Source: Oscillospiraceae bacterium (GTDB lineage Bacteria; Bacillota; Clostridia; Oscillospirales; Oscillospiraceae). From it: DNA of 34,743 nucleotides. The notes beneath the pieces were generated by a model. The model was not told the DNA's origin, made no database searches, and saw nothing but the letters and a program-made list of their open reading frames with translations. The stretch's first letter is position 1, and every line of letters begins with the position of its first letter. A program made the translations under genes and the position numbers. The stretch spans positions 1 through 34,743 of the forward strand of contig JAAWPV010000011.1 in NCBI GenBank assembly GCA_022800215.1, in the 5' to 3' direction. This document shows, in pieces, positions 21,457 through 29,569 of this stretch.

Positions 21457-23100
21457 TTAGGAACCCTGGGACGCAGCGTCTCGGATACCGGAGAAAGACT
21501 TGACTGTCTCTGTGAGGGTGAATTGGGTGGAGATTTCACCGCCAGCTTCCTCCCCGAAGTCCGGGACGCCGCCGGGGCGGCCGCCCCGGTCCTCGGGGGC
21601 GGCTCCCTCGGGCGGCTTACGGCCCAAGGGCCGGGCCTGTTCGTCGGGGGTCATCTCCTCGGGAAGGTCGGCGCCGCCGTCAGGGCGGAAGCCCTCAAGC
21701 CCCTGGGGAGGCTGGCCGGGGTCGAAGCCCTCGGGAGGCTCCATGCCCTCGGGGCGTTCCATTCCCTCCAGCGGCTCCTGCCCCTCAGGGCGCTGTCCGC
21801 CCATGCCGCCGGGGAAACCCATGCCATAGCCGTTACCACTCCACCCTTGGAGCACATCGTCCACATAAAGCTGGTAGGCGGTATCCAGCTTCAACTCCGG
21901 GACGGTGAGGGTGATGGCCTGACAGGCCTTTTGAAGCTGGGCGCTCCACAAGATTTCCCCCGCCGGGTCTTTCAGCTCCACCAGGCTTCCCGCCGGGAGG
22001 GTGGCGGCGAAGGACAGCTCCATATAAGCCTGCCCGGAACCGTTGTCCACAGTGTCGTTCCGGGAGCCGAAGGCGTACACCATGCCGCCATTGATCAAAA
22101 TGGGTTCCTCCGCGTCAATGCCACCGTCCCCAGTCTGGGGATTGGCCATGGACCACACTGTGCCGCCGTTGATGACCAGGTAGCCGTTGGAGTCGATGCC
22201 GTCTCCCTCGGCCCCCAGGCCGGCGTTGATCTCCAAAGTACCGCCGTTGACGGTGGTGACGGAAACATAGTCCTCGTTGGTGTTGATGCCGTCGTTCTGG
22301 GCCTCAATACGGATGGCGCCGCCGTTGATGCTGAGATGCAGCTCGGAATCCAGGCCCTCGTTGTCGGCCACAATATTCAAAATTCCCGCGCCGCCGGGCT
22401 CCTCGCTGATGTTCATGCTCATTTTGGAGTAGAAGGCTCCGTCGTACTTGTGGAGCTTTTTGGTGGTGCCCTCCTTATAGATGCGGGCCACGTGGGAGCC
22501 CTGGAAGGTATTCTCGCTTCCGGCGGCCAGGATCACGTTGGCCCCGGCTTCGGAGGTATCCACATAGGCTGTAGCCTCATAGTCCGGGTTTTCATCGTTG
22601 TCATAGGCCACAAAGTCCCGGTCACACTCATAGACGTTATAGAAAATGAGGGCGGGGGCCACGGTACACTTCACGTCCACATTGTCCAGGATCAGCGTCA
22701 CCACCGCCTGGGGGTCGTCCTTGGCCTCCTCCCCCAGGTCTATGGCGATCTGGCCCTTGGAGAGGGAGCCGCTGAGGCGGTATGTCCCCGGCTGGGTGAT
22801 GGTAACGACGGTGTGCTCTGCCGCCTCCCCGATGGAGTGGCGCTCTTCTGCGGTCCCCTCCCCGTAGGCGCTGCCGTCCTCCCAGGTATCCCGGTCCTCA
22901 TAGTAGATGATATCCGCCCCCACGTAGACGGCGCCGGCGGGGTCGGTGGAGGCGGCCTTTCCGTCTACAGTGATGCCCTCATCGGAAAGCTGGATCCGGG
23001 TAGCGGTATCCTCCTCCTTCTTCTCCGTTTGGGAGGTGCAGGCGGCGGTGAGGGTCATGAGGGCCGCCAGCAGCAGGGCGGGGGTTGCAAACTGTTTCAT
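21457..23100 (-). CDS. Carbohydrate-binding lipoprotein (Cthe_2159-like)
   Basis: A 547-residue exported lipoprotein: the signal peptide ends at LTAAC with Cys21. From about residue 50 to 370 it is a repetitive beta-rich region with patterns such as GIDSNGYLVINGGTVWS, DGGIDAEEPILINGG and NDGINTNEDYVSVTTVNGG. This is the look of the parallel beta-helix of the Cthe_2159 family (PF14262), reported to bind acidic polysaccharide. The C-terminal part, about 435-525, is low-complexity Gly/Pro/Glu (repeated RPEGxEPPEG-like units), probably an extended wall-spanning or flexible tail. It is a single-gene unit. The start at 23100 has AAAGGA 11 bases upstream, which is rather far. Confidence 0.85.
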   Translation of the reverse strand: MKQFATPALLLAALMTLTAACTSQTEKKEEDTATRIQLSDEGITVDGKAASTDPAGAVYVGADIIYYEDRDTWEDGSAYGEGTAEERHSIGEAAEHTVVTITQPGTYRLSGSLSKGQIAIDLGEEAKDDPQAVVTLILDNVDVKCTVAPALIFYNVYECDRDFVAYDNDENPDYEATAYVDTSEAGANVILAAGSENTFQGSHVARIYKEGTTKKLHKYDGAFYSKMSMNISEEPGGAGILNIVADNEGLDSELHLSINGGAIRIEAQNDGINTNEDYVSVTTVNGGTLEINAGLGAEGDGIDSNGYLVINGGTVWSMANPQTGDGGIDAEEPILINGGMVYAFGSRNDTVDNGSGQAYMELSFAATLPAGSLVELKDPAGEILWSAQLQKACQAITLTVPELKLDTAYQLYVDDVLQGWSGNGYGMGFPGGMGGQRPEGQEPLEGMERPEGMEPPEGFDPGQPPQGLEGFRPDGGADLPEEMTPDEQARPLGRKPPEGAAPEDRGGRPGGVPDFGEEAGGEISTQFTLTETVKSFSGIRDAASQGS

Positions 23101-23180
23101 TGGATTTTCGTCCTTTCCGTTGGAATGGACATAGAATACCATGGGAATATGAACATTTCCTGACAGAGAATGAATTTTTT

Positions 23181-23214
23181 GTAAAAGGATGGGATGGCAT
23201 TCGCCATCCCATCC
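23181..23214 (-). terminator. Terminator of the scf-glpK unit
   Basis: GGATGGGATGGC / GCCATCCCATCC stem (23187-23198 / 23203-23214) followed on the - strand by TTTTACAAAAAA. It lies 13 bases beyond the glpK stop. Confidence 0.8.
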
Positions 23215-23226
23215 CTCATTTTATTC

Positions 23227-24711
23227 TTATTTCGCCCAGTCCCGGCTGCGGCCCACGGCCTTATGCCAGTCACCGAGCAGTTTTTCCCGCTTTTCCTGCT
23301 CCATCCCGGGCCGGAAAAGGGCGTCCTGCTTCCAAAGGCCCCGGATCTCCTCCCGGTCCTTCCACACCCCCACGGCAAGGCCCGCCAGATAGGCACACCC
23401 CAGGGCAGTGGTCTCCCGGATGGCGGGGCGGCAGACGGGCCGGTCCATGATGTCCGCCTGGAACTGGAGAAGAAACCCGTCCCGGCTGGCCCCGCCGTCC
23501 GCTTTCAGCTCCCGAAGGGGCATCCCGGTGTCCGACTCCATGGCGTGGACCAGGTCGCAGACCTGGTAGGCGATGGACTCCTGGGCCGCCCGGATGATAT
23601 GTTCCCGCTTGGTGCCCCGGGTGATGCCCAGAATGGCCCCCCGGGCGTACATATCCCAGTAGGGGGCCCCCAGCCCGGTGAAGGCGGGTACCAGGTACAC
23701 CCCGCCGTTGTCCGATACCTTCTGGGCGTAGTACTCGGCGTCCGGGCTTTCGGCAAAGAACCGCAGCTCGTCCCGCAGCCACTGGATCACCGCCCCGCCT
23801 ACAAACACGGAGCCCTCCAGGGCATACTGGACCTTGCCGTCAAGGCCGATGGCGATGGTGGTAACAAGGCCGTTTTTGCTCTCAATGGGTTTGTCCCCCG
23901 TATTCATCAGGAGGAAACAGCCCGTTCCATATGTATTCTTGGCCTCCCCCGGTGCAAAGCAGGTCTGGCCGAAAAGGGCAGCCTGCTGGTCCCCCGCTAT
24001 CCCTCCGATGGGCACCTGGATCCCCTGAATTTCGGCGCAGCCGTATACCTCGCTGGAGGAGCGGACCTGGGGCAGGATGGCCCTGGGAATGTCCAGCGCC
24101 TCCAAAAGGGTATCGTCCCAGCAGAGCTTATGGATGTCGTAGAGCATGGTCCGGGAGGCGTTTGTGGGGTCGGTGGCGTGGACCTTGCCCCCGGTGAGCT
24201 TCCAGAGAAGCCAGGTGTCCACCGTGCCGAAAAGGAGCTTCCCCTCCCTGGCTTTCTCCCTCGCCCCCTCCACATGGTCCAATAGCCACTTGATCTTGGT
24301 GGCGGAGAAATAGGCGTCAGGGACGAGTCCGGTGGTTTTTTTGATGTGGTCGGAAAGACCCTTCGCCACCAGCTCGTCCACCAGCTCCGCCGTCCGGCGG
24401 CACTGCCAGACAATGGCGTTGTGGATGGGCCGGCCCGTCTCCCTGTCCCAGAGGATGGTGGTCTCCCGCTGGTTGGTGATGCCGATAGCGGCGATGTCGG
24501 CGGCTGATACCCCCGTTTGGGCAATGACCTCCATCATCACCGCATACTGGCTGGACCAGATCTCCATGGCGTCGTGTTCCACCCAGCCCTCCTTGGGGTA
24601 GAACTGGGTAAACTCCTTCTGGCTGATGCCCACGATGTTCTGTTCCCGGTCAAACAAGATGGCCCGGGAGCTGGTGGTGCCCTGGTCCAGGGAAAGGATA
24701 TATTTGCCCAT
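23227..24711 (-). CDS. glpK: Glycerol kinase
   Basis: The 494-residue enzyme phosphorylates glycerol with ATP to glycerol 3-phosphate. The FGGY-kinase start [21 protein letters not shown] is nearly universal for GlpK, as are [43 protein letters not shown] and [20 protein letters not shown]. Length is normal. The ATG at 24711 lies eight bases after AAGGGAGG, and a GTG immediately upstream is in frame. It starts 17 bases after the CcdA-TlpA gene, so it is the last gene of the long leftward unit beginning at scfA. No glycerol facilitator or glycerol-3-phosphate dehydrogenase is nearby, which is unusual for glpK. Confidence 0.97.
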   Translation of the reverse strand: MGKYILSLDQGTTSSRAILFDREQNIVGISQKEFTQFYPKEGWVEHDAMEIWSSQYAVMMEVIAQTGVSAADIAAIGITNQRETTILWDRETGRPIHNAIVWQCRRTAELVDELVAKGLSDHIKKTTGLVPDAYFSATKIKWLLDHVEGAREKAREGKLLFGTVDTWLLWKLTGGKVHATDPTNASRTMLYDIHKLCWDDTLLEALDIPRAILPQVRSSSEVYGCAEIQGIQVPIGGIAGDQQAALFGQTCFAPGEAKNTYGTGCFLLMNTGDKPIESKNGLVTTIAIGLDGKVQYALEGSVFVGGAVIQWLRDELRFFAESPDAEYYAQKVSDNGGVYLVPAFTGLGAPYWDMYARGAILGITRGTKREHIIRAAQESIAYQVCDLVHAMESDTGMPLRELKADGGASRDGFLLQFQADIMDRPVCRPAIRETTALGCAYLAGLAVGVWKDREEIRGLWKQDALFRPGMEQEKREKLLGDWHKAVGRSRDWAK

Positions 24712-24730
24712 CACAGATACCTCCCTTCGG

Positions 24731-25978
24731 TTATTTCCGCTCTCCTGTCATGGTCTGCTCCACAATGTCCTCCATGATCTCATAGGTCATCTGCCCGGTA
24801 AGGTAACCGAACACGTTGCCCTCCCGGTCGATCATAAAGGTGGTGGGAAAGGACCTGATCCCATAATCGGCAAAAAGGCTTCCCTCCGGGTCCATCAGCA
24901 CCGGATAGGTGTAGCCGTTCTCCTCCAGAAAATCAGTGATTTCCTCCTCCGTTCCCTCCTGGCCGATCCCCGGTCCGGCCACCCCCAGCACAATGAGGGC
25001 GTCCTCCCCCTCCCGGCTGTATTCCTCATACAGCTTCTGGATCTCCGGCATCTCTGCCCGGCAGGGAGAGCACCAGGTGGCCCAGAAATTGAGGAAGATG
25101 GTCTTACCCTCATAATCCGCCAGGGAATGGGTCTCCCCGAACTGGTCGACCAGGGTAAAATCCGGCGCAGGGATCGCCTCCGGCTCTGGCTCCGGTTCCG
25201 GCGTAAGGGTGGGCTCTGGCGCAACGGTCTCCACCGCCGGCTGGGACGTCAGGCGGGCAAACCAGCCCGTCACCCGCTCCATCCCTCCGCTGAACATCAA
25301 AAGGCCCATAACCACCATCAATGCGCCCCCGGCCTTCACCGTATAGCGCACCACGCTCCCGTGGCTTTTGACAAAGGCCAGCAGGCCGGTGGTAAATACC
25401 CCCACCGCCAAAAAGGGTAGCACAAACCCCAGGGTATAGACTCCCATCAAAACCGCCCCGGCCCACCGGGTGGCGGTGGAGGCCGCCATTAGAAGCACAC
25501 TGGTCATGGCAGGGCCCACACAGGGCGTCCAGGCAAAGCTGAAGGTGAAGCCCATCACAAGAGCTGTCAACGGAGACATGGTCCACCTGTCCAACCGGAA
25601 GGGAAGCCGCCGCTCCCGACTCAGAAACCAGGATGTTTTGAACACCCCCAGCTGGTAAAGGCCGAAAAGGACCACCAAAATCCCTCCGAGCCGGGCAAAC
25701 AAAAGCTGGTTCCGCCGAAAAAAGAGCCCCAGGGCTGAGGCGCCCAGCCCCAGCAGCACAAAGGCAAAGCTCACTCCCAGCACAAAGAAAAAGGTATGGA
25801 ACAGCACCTTTTTCCGGTCATACCGGACCACACCGTCCTCCCCCCGGACCCCGGTGCCTCCGGAGAGATAGCCAATATAGAGGGGCAGCAGGGGCAGCAC
25901 GCAGGGGGAAAAGAAGCTGAGCAGCCCCTGAACAAACACGGTAAGCGCCGATACGCTCACATCCACTGAAAATCCCAC
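24731..25978 (-). CDS. CcdA-TlpA fusion: thiol-disulfide electron conduit with exported thioredoxin domain
   Basis: A 415-residue fusion. Residues 1-230 are a six-helix CcdA/DsbD-beta domain with the redox pair C26 (FFSPCVLP) and C153 (WTPCVGP), which carries reducing power across the membrane. A Pro/Glu linker spans about 251-271. Residues 272-415 are a TlpA/ResA-type thioredoxin fold with WATWCSPC (C303, C306) and the later [12 protein letters not shown] cis-Pro loop. The exported domain would reduce disulfides outside the cell. The start is GTG 25978 with AAGAGGTG five bases before it. It is 18 bases from the decarboxylase-like gene and in the same unit as scfA/scfB, so a role with the Cys-rich SCIFF peptide is possible. 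Confidence 0.92.
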   Translation of the reverse strand: MGFSVDVSVSALTVFVQGLLSFFSPCVLPLLPLYIGYLSGGTGVRGEDGVVRYDRKKVLFHTFFFVLGVSFAFVLLGLGASALGLFFRRNQLLFARLGGILVVLFGLYQLGVFKTSWFLSRERRLPFRLDRWTMSPLTALVMGFTFSFAWTPCVGPAMTSVLLMAASTATRWAGAVLMGVYTLGFVLPFLAVGVFTTGLLAFVKSHGSVVRYTVKAGGALMVVMGLLMFSGGMERVTGWFARLTSQPAVETVAPEPTLTPEPEPEPEAIPAPDFTLVDQFGETHSLADYEGKTIFLNFWATWCSPCRAEMPEIQKLYEEYSREGEDALIVLGVAGPGIGQEGTEEEITDFLEENGYTYPVLMDPEGSLFADYGIRSFPTTFMIDREGNVFGYLTGQMTYEIMEDIVEQTMTGERK

Positions 25979-25996
25979 AAAGGCACCTCTTCCCAG

Positions 25997-27337
25997 TTAA
26001 TTTTTTACCACAACGCAGGTTTTATGTCCGTAGTAACGGAAGCAGTCAATGGCGGCCTGGTCGATCTCCTCCCCGCAGACCAGAATGGGAACCGCCGGGG
26101 GACAACTCACCGAGGGGGCGGCCAGGACCCGGCCCAGGCAGTCTTCTAACGGCAGTTCCTCCGAAGGGGCAAAGATGGCCTTTCGGATGGACATACGTTT
26201 TTTCCCCCTTGCCATGGTCGGAGTGACAGGATCTGAGGGCCGGGGGCTGGCGCAGTTCAGGGCGTCTGCCAGCTTTTGAAGATCCTCTTGAGTAGTGGAG
26301 CCCGAGGCCATCAGCACCACATAGTCCCCATCGGCAAACTCAGGCTCCACGCCCCCCACCCGGAGAAGGTCGCTGAGGGCATGGCCCTCCCAGCCGGAGG
26401 CGGAGGCGTGAAGGGTCAGCTTCAAAGGCTCCTCCCCCCAGAGCTTCCAGCCCCGGCCTGCCAGGCCGGTTTTCAGCACGTCCAGGGACCGGGCAGCAAA
26501 GCGGATGCGCTCCGGCCCCTCCCCCGTCAGCCAGGCGTTGCAGGCGTCCAGGGAGGCCAGGGTCAGATAGGAGGGGCTGGTGGAGCCAAAGAGGGCCATA
26601 GCCTCCTTTGCCCGCTCTCCCAGGCCATTTTGGACGGTTTTGGAGATATGGAGATAGGCGCCCCCTGTCAGCACGGGCAAAGTTTTGTGGGCGGAATCAC
26701 AGCACAGGTCGGCCCCCAGATCCATTGGGTGGCAGGGCTTTTCCAAAAAATGAAGGTAGGCCCCGTGGGCGTTGTCCACCAACAGCAGCGTCCCGCGGCG
26801 GTGACAGACCTCCGCCAACGCCTGAATGTCCGCCATGCCTCCCAGATAATCGGGAGATGTGATATAAACCGCAACGGGGGGCACTTCCAGATCAGCCAGA
26901 GCCCTTTCCAGCCCCGACCGGGTGACAGGGCAGCTGCACAGGCTCTCCCGCTCCCCCTCGCCCCAGAGCCACTCCACCTCCAAGTCAAGCAAAGCGGCGG
27001 CGTAGAGGAAGGCCTTATGGACGTTCCGGGCCGCCAGCACCACAGGAGCCGCCCCGGCGGGACGGCTCCACAGGGCCAGGGCCAGCATGGCCCGGATGCA
27101 CTGGCTGGAGCCCTCGGCGGAGTAGAGGGTCCGCCCGCTTCCGAAGAGCCGGGCGGCGTTTTCTTCGCTGCGGGCGATGATGCCGCTGGCCTCATAGAGG
27201 GAATCGGCCCCCTTCACCTCGGTGATGTCCCAGCCCTCGCAGCCCAGAGGGCCAGAGCCCTTGTGGCCGGGCATATGGAACCGGGCCATCCCCTCCCGCT
27301 GGTAGCCCTTCAAAAAGTCCAGGATCGGTGTCTCCAT
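25997..27337 (-). CDS. Orn/Lys/Arg decarboxylase-family PLP enzyme
   Basis: A 446-residue fold-type I PLP enzyme. The opening RFHMPGHKGSG is the signature of the arginine/lysine/ornithine decarboxylase group. SPDYLGGMADI and DNAHGAYLHF lead to the PLP-binding SAHKTLP, with the Schiff-base Lys at 218. The C-terminal domain is short, as in Firmicute relatives (YaaO/SpeA style). The amino-acid substrate is not assignable. Its ATG shares one base with the stop of scfB (TGATG), so it is translationally coupled to the maturase. In other Firmicutes this gene usually sits beside tmk/holB, so linkage to a SCIFF maturase is notable. It could act on a free amino acid or, more speculatively, on the peptide. 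Confidence 0.88.
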   Translation of the reverse strand: METPILDFLKGYQREGMARFHMPGHKGSGPLGCEGWDITEVKGADSLYEASGIIARSEENAARLFGSGRTLYSAEGSSQCIRAMLALALWSRPAGAAPVVLAARNVHKAFLYAAALLDLEVEWLWGEGERESLCSCPVTRSGLERALADLEVPPVAVYITSPDYLGGMADIQALAEVCHRRGTLLLVDNAHGAYLHFLEKPCHPMDLGADLCCDSAHKTLPVLTGGAYLHISKTVQNGLGERAKEAMALFGSTSPSYLTLASLDACNAWLTGEGPERIRFAARSLDVLKTGLAGRGWKLWGEEPLKLTLHASASGWEGHALSDLLRVGGVEPEFADGDYVVLMASGSTTQEDLQKLADALNCASPRPSDPVTPTMARGKKRMSIRKAIFAPSEELPLEDCLGRVLAAPSVSCPPAVPILVCGEEIDQAAIDCFRYYGHKTCVVVKN

Positions 27338-28722
27338 CAGCCGTCCCCCAGAGTCCGGGCGGCCTCCAGGGCGATGGCGCACTCCATCCGCTTCCGGAAG
27401 AGCTTGCAGCCCTTCTCATAGACCCCGCTCACCGACCCGGTGGCGTGGTAGCCATTGGCGGCGCAGCCGCCGGAGCAGTAGAGCTTGGCCCAGCAGTCCT
27501 TGCACTCGGGCCGGGCGTAGACGTTGCAGGCGGCAAACTGGCCCTGGACCTGAGGGGCGGTGACGCCGTTCCACACGTCCCCTAACTTGAACTTCTCCTC
27601 CCCCACGAACTGGTGGCAGGGATAGAGGTCCCCCCAGGGGGTGACGGCCATGTACTCGGTGCCCGAGCCGCAGCCCGAAATGCGCTTGTACACACAAGGC
27701 CCGCCGGTGAGGTCCAGCATGTAGTGATAGAAGGTGAAGGGCTTGCCCGCCTTCCGCCGCTCCTGCATAAGCTCCGCCAGCTTTTCGTACTGGTCCATGA
27801 CGATGGCAAGGTCCTCCTCGGTGAGGGCGGAGGGGTCGTCATCGGGGCAGACCACCGGTTCCATGGAAAGCTCGGTGAAACCCAGATCCAGCATGGTCTT
27901 GATGTCCTCCAAAAAGTCGGGGTTTTGGTGGGTGAAGGTGCCCCGCATATAGTAGCCCTTATCCCCCCGGGCCTTCACCAGCTTCTGGAACTTGGGCACG
28001 ATGGTCTCCCAGCTTCCCTTCCCGGCGTAGTCCACCCGGAAGCGGTCGTGGACCTCCTTCCGCCCGTCCAGAGACAACACCACGTTGTGCATTTCCTTGT
28101 TAGCAAAGTCGATGACGTCATCGTCAATGAGGACGCCGTTGGTGGTGAGGGTGAAGCGGAAGTTCTTGCCCCGCTCCTTCTCCACACTCCGGGCGTAAGC
28201 CACCAGATCCTTCACCACCTGCCAGTTCATCAACGGCTCGCCGCCAAAGAAGTCCACCTCCAGGTTCCGGCGGGAACCCGAGTGGTCCATGAGGAAATCA
28301 AGGGCCTGCTTGCCCACCTCGAAACTCATAACCGCCCGGTCGCCGTGGTACTTGCCCTGGCTGGCGAAGCAATACTCACAGTTTAAGTTGCAGGTGTGGG
28401 CCACATGGAGGCAGAGGGCCTTGACGATCCCCTCGCTGCGCTCCTTCAGCTCCCCGGCCAAAGGCTCGAAGGTGTCGGGGGCCCAGAGCTTGCCCGCTTC
28501 CTTCAGCTCCTCCACGTCGTCGCAGCAATCGGAAAGGTCGGCTTCGGTGACGTCAGCGCGGCCCGCGTACTTTTCCAGCAGGACCGGGATAATTTCAGCC
28601 CGGGTCTTTCCCTCGTCGTAGCAGCCGATGACGTCATAGGCCACCTGGTCCACCACGTGGACCGAGCCGGAGTAGGTATCCACAACGATGTACTGCCCAT
28701 TCAGGGCAAAGCGGTGTATCAT
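27337..28722 (-). CDS. scfB: SCIFF peptide maturase, radical SAM/SPASM protein
   Basis: The 461-residue enzyme forms thioether cross-links in the SCIFF peptide. Residues 1-80 look like a PqqD-like leader-binding (RRE) domain. The radical SAM cluster is CNLNCEYC (C111, C115, C118), followed by VDFFGGEP and the TLTTNG strand. The SPASM region holds auxiliary iron-sulfur cysteines at C351, C369, C399, C407, C410, C416, C420 and C439, including CKDCWAKLYCSGGC. This matches the TIGR03974 maturases in order and length. Its start overlaps the stop of the acetyltransferase by four bases (ATGA), and its stop overlaps the start of the decarboxylase-family gene by one base. The substrate gene scfA lies 614 bases upstream rather than directly adjacent. 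Confidence 0.95.
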   Translation of the reverse strand: MIHRFALNGQYIVVDTYSGSVHVVDQVAYDVIGCYDEGKTRAEIIPVLLEKYAGRADVTEADLSDCCDDVEELKEAGKLWAPDTFEPLAGELKERSEGIVKALCLHVAHTCNLNCEYCFASQGKYHGDRAVMSFEVGKQALDFLMDHSGSRRNLEVDFFGGEPLMNWQVVKDLVAYARSVEKERGKNFRFTLTTNGVLIDDDVIDFANKEMHNVVLSLDGRKEVHDRFRVDYAGKGSWETIVPKFQKLVKARGDKGYYMRGTFTHQNPDFLEDIKTMLDLGFTELSMEPVVCPDDDPSALTEEDLAIVMDQYEKLAELMQERRKAGKPFTFYHYMLDLTGGPCVYKRISGCGSGTEYMAVTPWGDLYPCHQFVGEEKFKLGDVWNGVTAPQVQGQFAACNVYARPECKDCWAKLYCSGGCAANGYHATGSVSGVYEKGCKLFRKRMECAIALEAARTLGDG

Positions 28723-29264
28723 ATGTCTGTTCTCCTTATCTTTATCCAGTATCTTCTTGTCAGAAAGGTTTCCCCTTCATCTATATTTTCAACTTTGTTC
28801 TCCAAAATCCCGCCGTTTTTCTCGATAATTTTGTATGAACCAATATTGTCATCATCACAGGTGACTAATACTTGATCCTGCAGCACCAGTTCTTTGGCCT
28901 TTTCCAGGCCAAGCTTCAAAAGCATGGTTCCATATCCCATTTTCCAATATTTTGGGTTGATCCCATAGCCGATATTCCCGCCGTAATTGAGCAGCGCCGG
29001 AGTTAATTCCGTTCTGATACTGATCCTGCCGATGAATTTATCATCGTCCACAAAGAAATAGTCGTAGGACGGAACATACTTGGGTTTCAGCTTGCTCCTG
29101 TCCCTGCTGTCTTTGTACTTCTGTATGATATCGACCTTTTCCGGGTCATCAAACATCAGATCATGCTTTTTGATGGTTCCTTTTTCTATTTCCTGCAGAG
29201 ATAACAGATAAGCTTCTTTGTACCCTGCCAAATATGTTTCTTCGGCGTCGATGAGCCTGAGCAT
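28719..29264 (-). CDS. GNAT acetyltransferase inserted between scfA and scfB
   Basis: A 181-residue RimJ/RimL-like GNAT protein. An N-terminal strand is followed by a helix rich in charged residues, a strand pair YDYFFVDDDKFIGRISIR, and GGNIGYGINPKYWKMGYGTMLLKLGLEKA, which is the acetyl-CoA-binding motif A. The C-terminal CDDDNIGSYKIIEKNGGILEN is the family's closing motif. Its DNA is clearly more AT-rich than both neighbours, suggesting acquisition. The AAGGGG ribosome site sits in the loop of a small stem TATCAAC/GTTGATA (29267-29285). Its end overlaps scfB by four bases. It could acetylate the SCIFF product, an aminoglycoside-like toxin or nothing related; context favours a role in the operon. 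Confidence 0.9.
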   Translation of the reverse strand: MLRLIDAEETYLAGYKEAYLLSLQEIEKGTIKKHDLMFDDPEKVDIIQKYKDSRDRSKLKPKYVPSYDYFFVDDDKFIGRISIRTELTPALLNYGGNIGYGINPKYWKMGYGTMLLKLGLEKAKELVLQDQVLVTCDDDNIGSYKIIEKNGGILENKVENIDEGETFLTRRYWIKIRRTDI

Positions 29265-29295
29265 GTTATCAACCCCTTGTTGATACGTTTATATG

Positions 29296-29323
29296 AAAAA
29301 TGCCGCCCTTGGGCGGCATTTTC
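29296..29323 (-). terminator. Terminator-like hairpin between scfA and the acetyltransferase
   Basis: AAAATGCCGCCC / GGGCGGCATTTTT stem with a two- to four-base loop, lying 13 bases after the scfA stop on the - strand. Since no strong promoter was seen before the next gene, it probably attenuates rather than ends the unit, giving more precursor than enzyme. Confidence 0.85.
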
Positions 29324-29335
29324 GATAGACCGTTC

Positions 29336-29482
29336 TTACTTCTGGAGGCTCTCGCACTCCTGGTTGGCAATGCCGCAGCTGGTCTTGCAGGCGGACTGGC
29401 AAGAGGTCTGGCACTCGCCGCAGCCGCCGGTCTTGGCGCTGTCGCAGAGATTACGGGTCTCCAAAGTCTGAATGCGCTTCAT
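29336..29482 (-). CDS. scfA: SCIFF ranthipeptide precursor
   Basis: A 48-residue peptide too short for most gene callers. It starts MKRIQTLETRN and contains the SCIFF core GGCGECQTSCQSACKTSC at 19-36, with Cys at 21, 24, 28, 32, 36 and 43. Position 13 is a seventh Cys in what should be the leader. The family (TIGR03973, six cysteines in forty-five residues) receives a thioether from the ScfB maturase. In the characterised Clostridium thermocellum peptide Cys32 is linked to Thr37; here residue 37 is Gly (CKTSCGIANQEC). The strong AGGAGG site is eight bases from ATG 29482; ATG 29485 is the alternative. It has a near-consensus promoter and is followed at once by a terminator-like hairpin. Confidence 0.95.
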   Translation of the reverse strand: MKRIQTLETRNLCDSAKTGGCGECQTSCQSACKTSCGIANQECESLQK

Positions 29483-29514
29483 CATAACATCCTCCTTCGT
29501 GGGAATTTACCGCT

Positions 29515-29543
29515 ATTATAGCATTTTCTTTCCGGGAAGTCAA
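29515..29543 (-). promoter_or_regulatory. Strong promoter of the scfA unit
   Basis: Leftward TTGACT (29543-29538), 17-base spacer, TATAAT (29520-29515), about 33 bases from the scfA start. It is one of the best promoter matches in the window, in line with high expression of the small precursor. Confidence 0.85.
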
Positions 29544-29569
29544 TCTTTGGTTGGGACCTTGCCCGGTTT

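Noticed and set aside
21600-21830. Tandem DNA repeat from the Gly/Pro/Glu-coding segment
   Set aside because: The repetition is at the protein level and imperfect; no clean DNA unit was found.
21523-23163. Rightward open frame of 546 codons, Gly/Val-rich
   Set aside because: Antisense of the repetitive carbohydrate-binding lipoprotein gene; no start signal.
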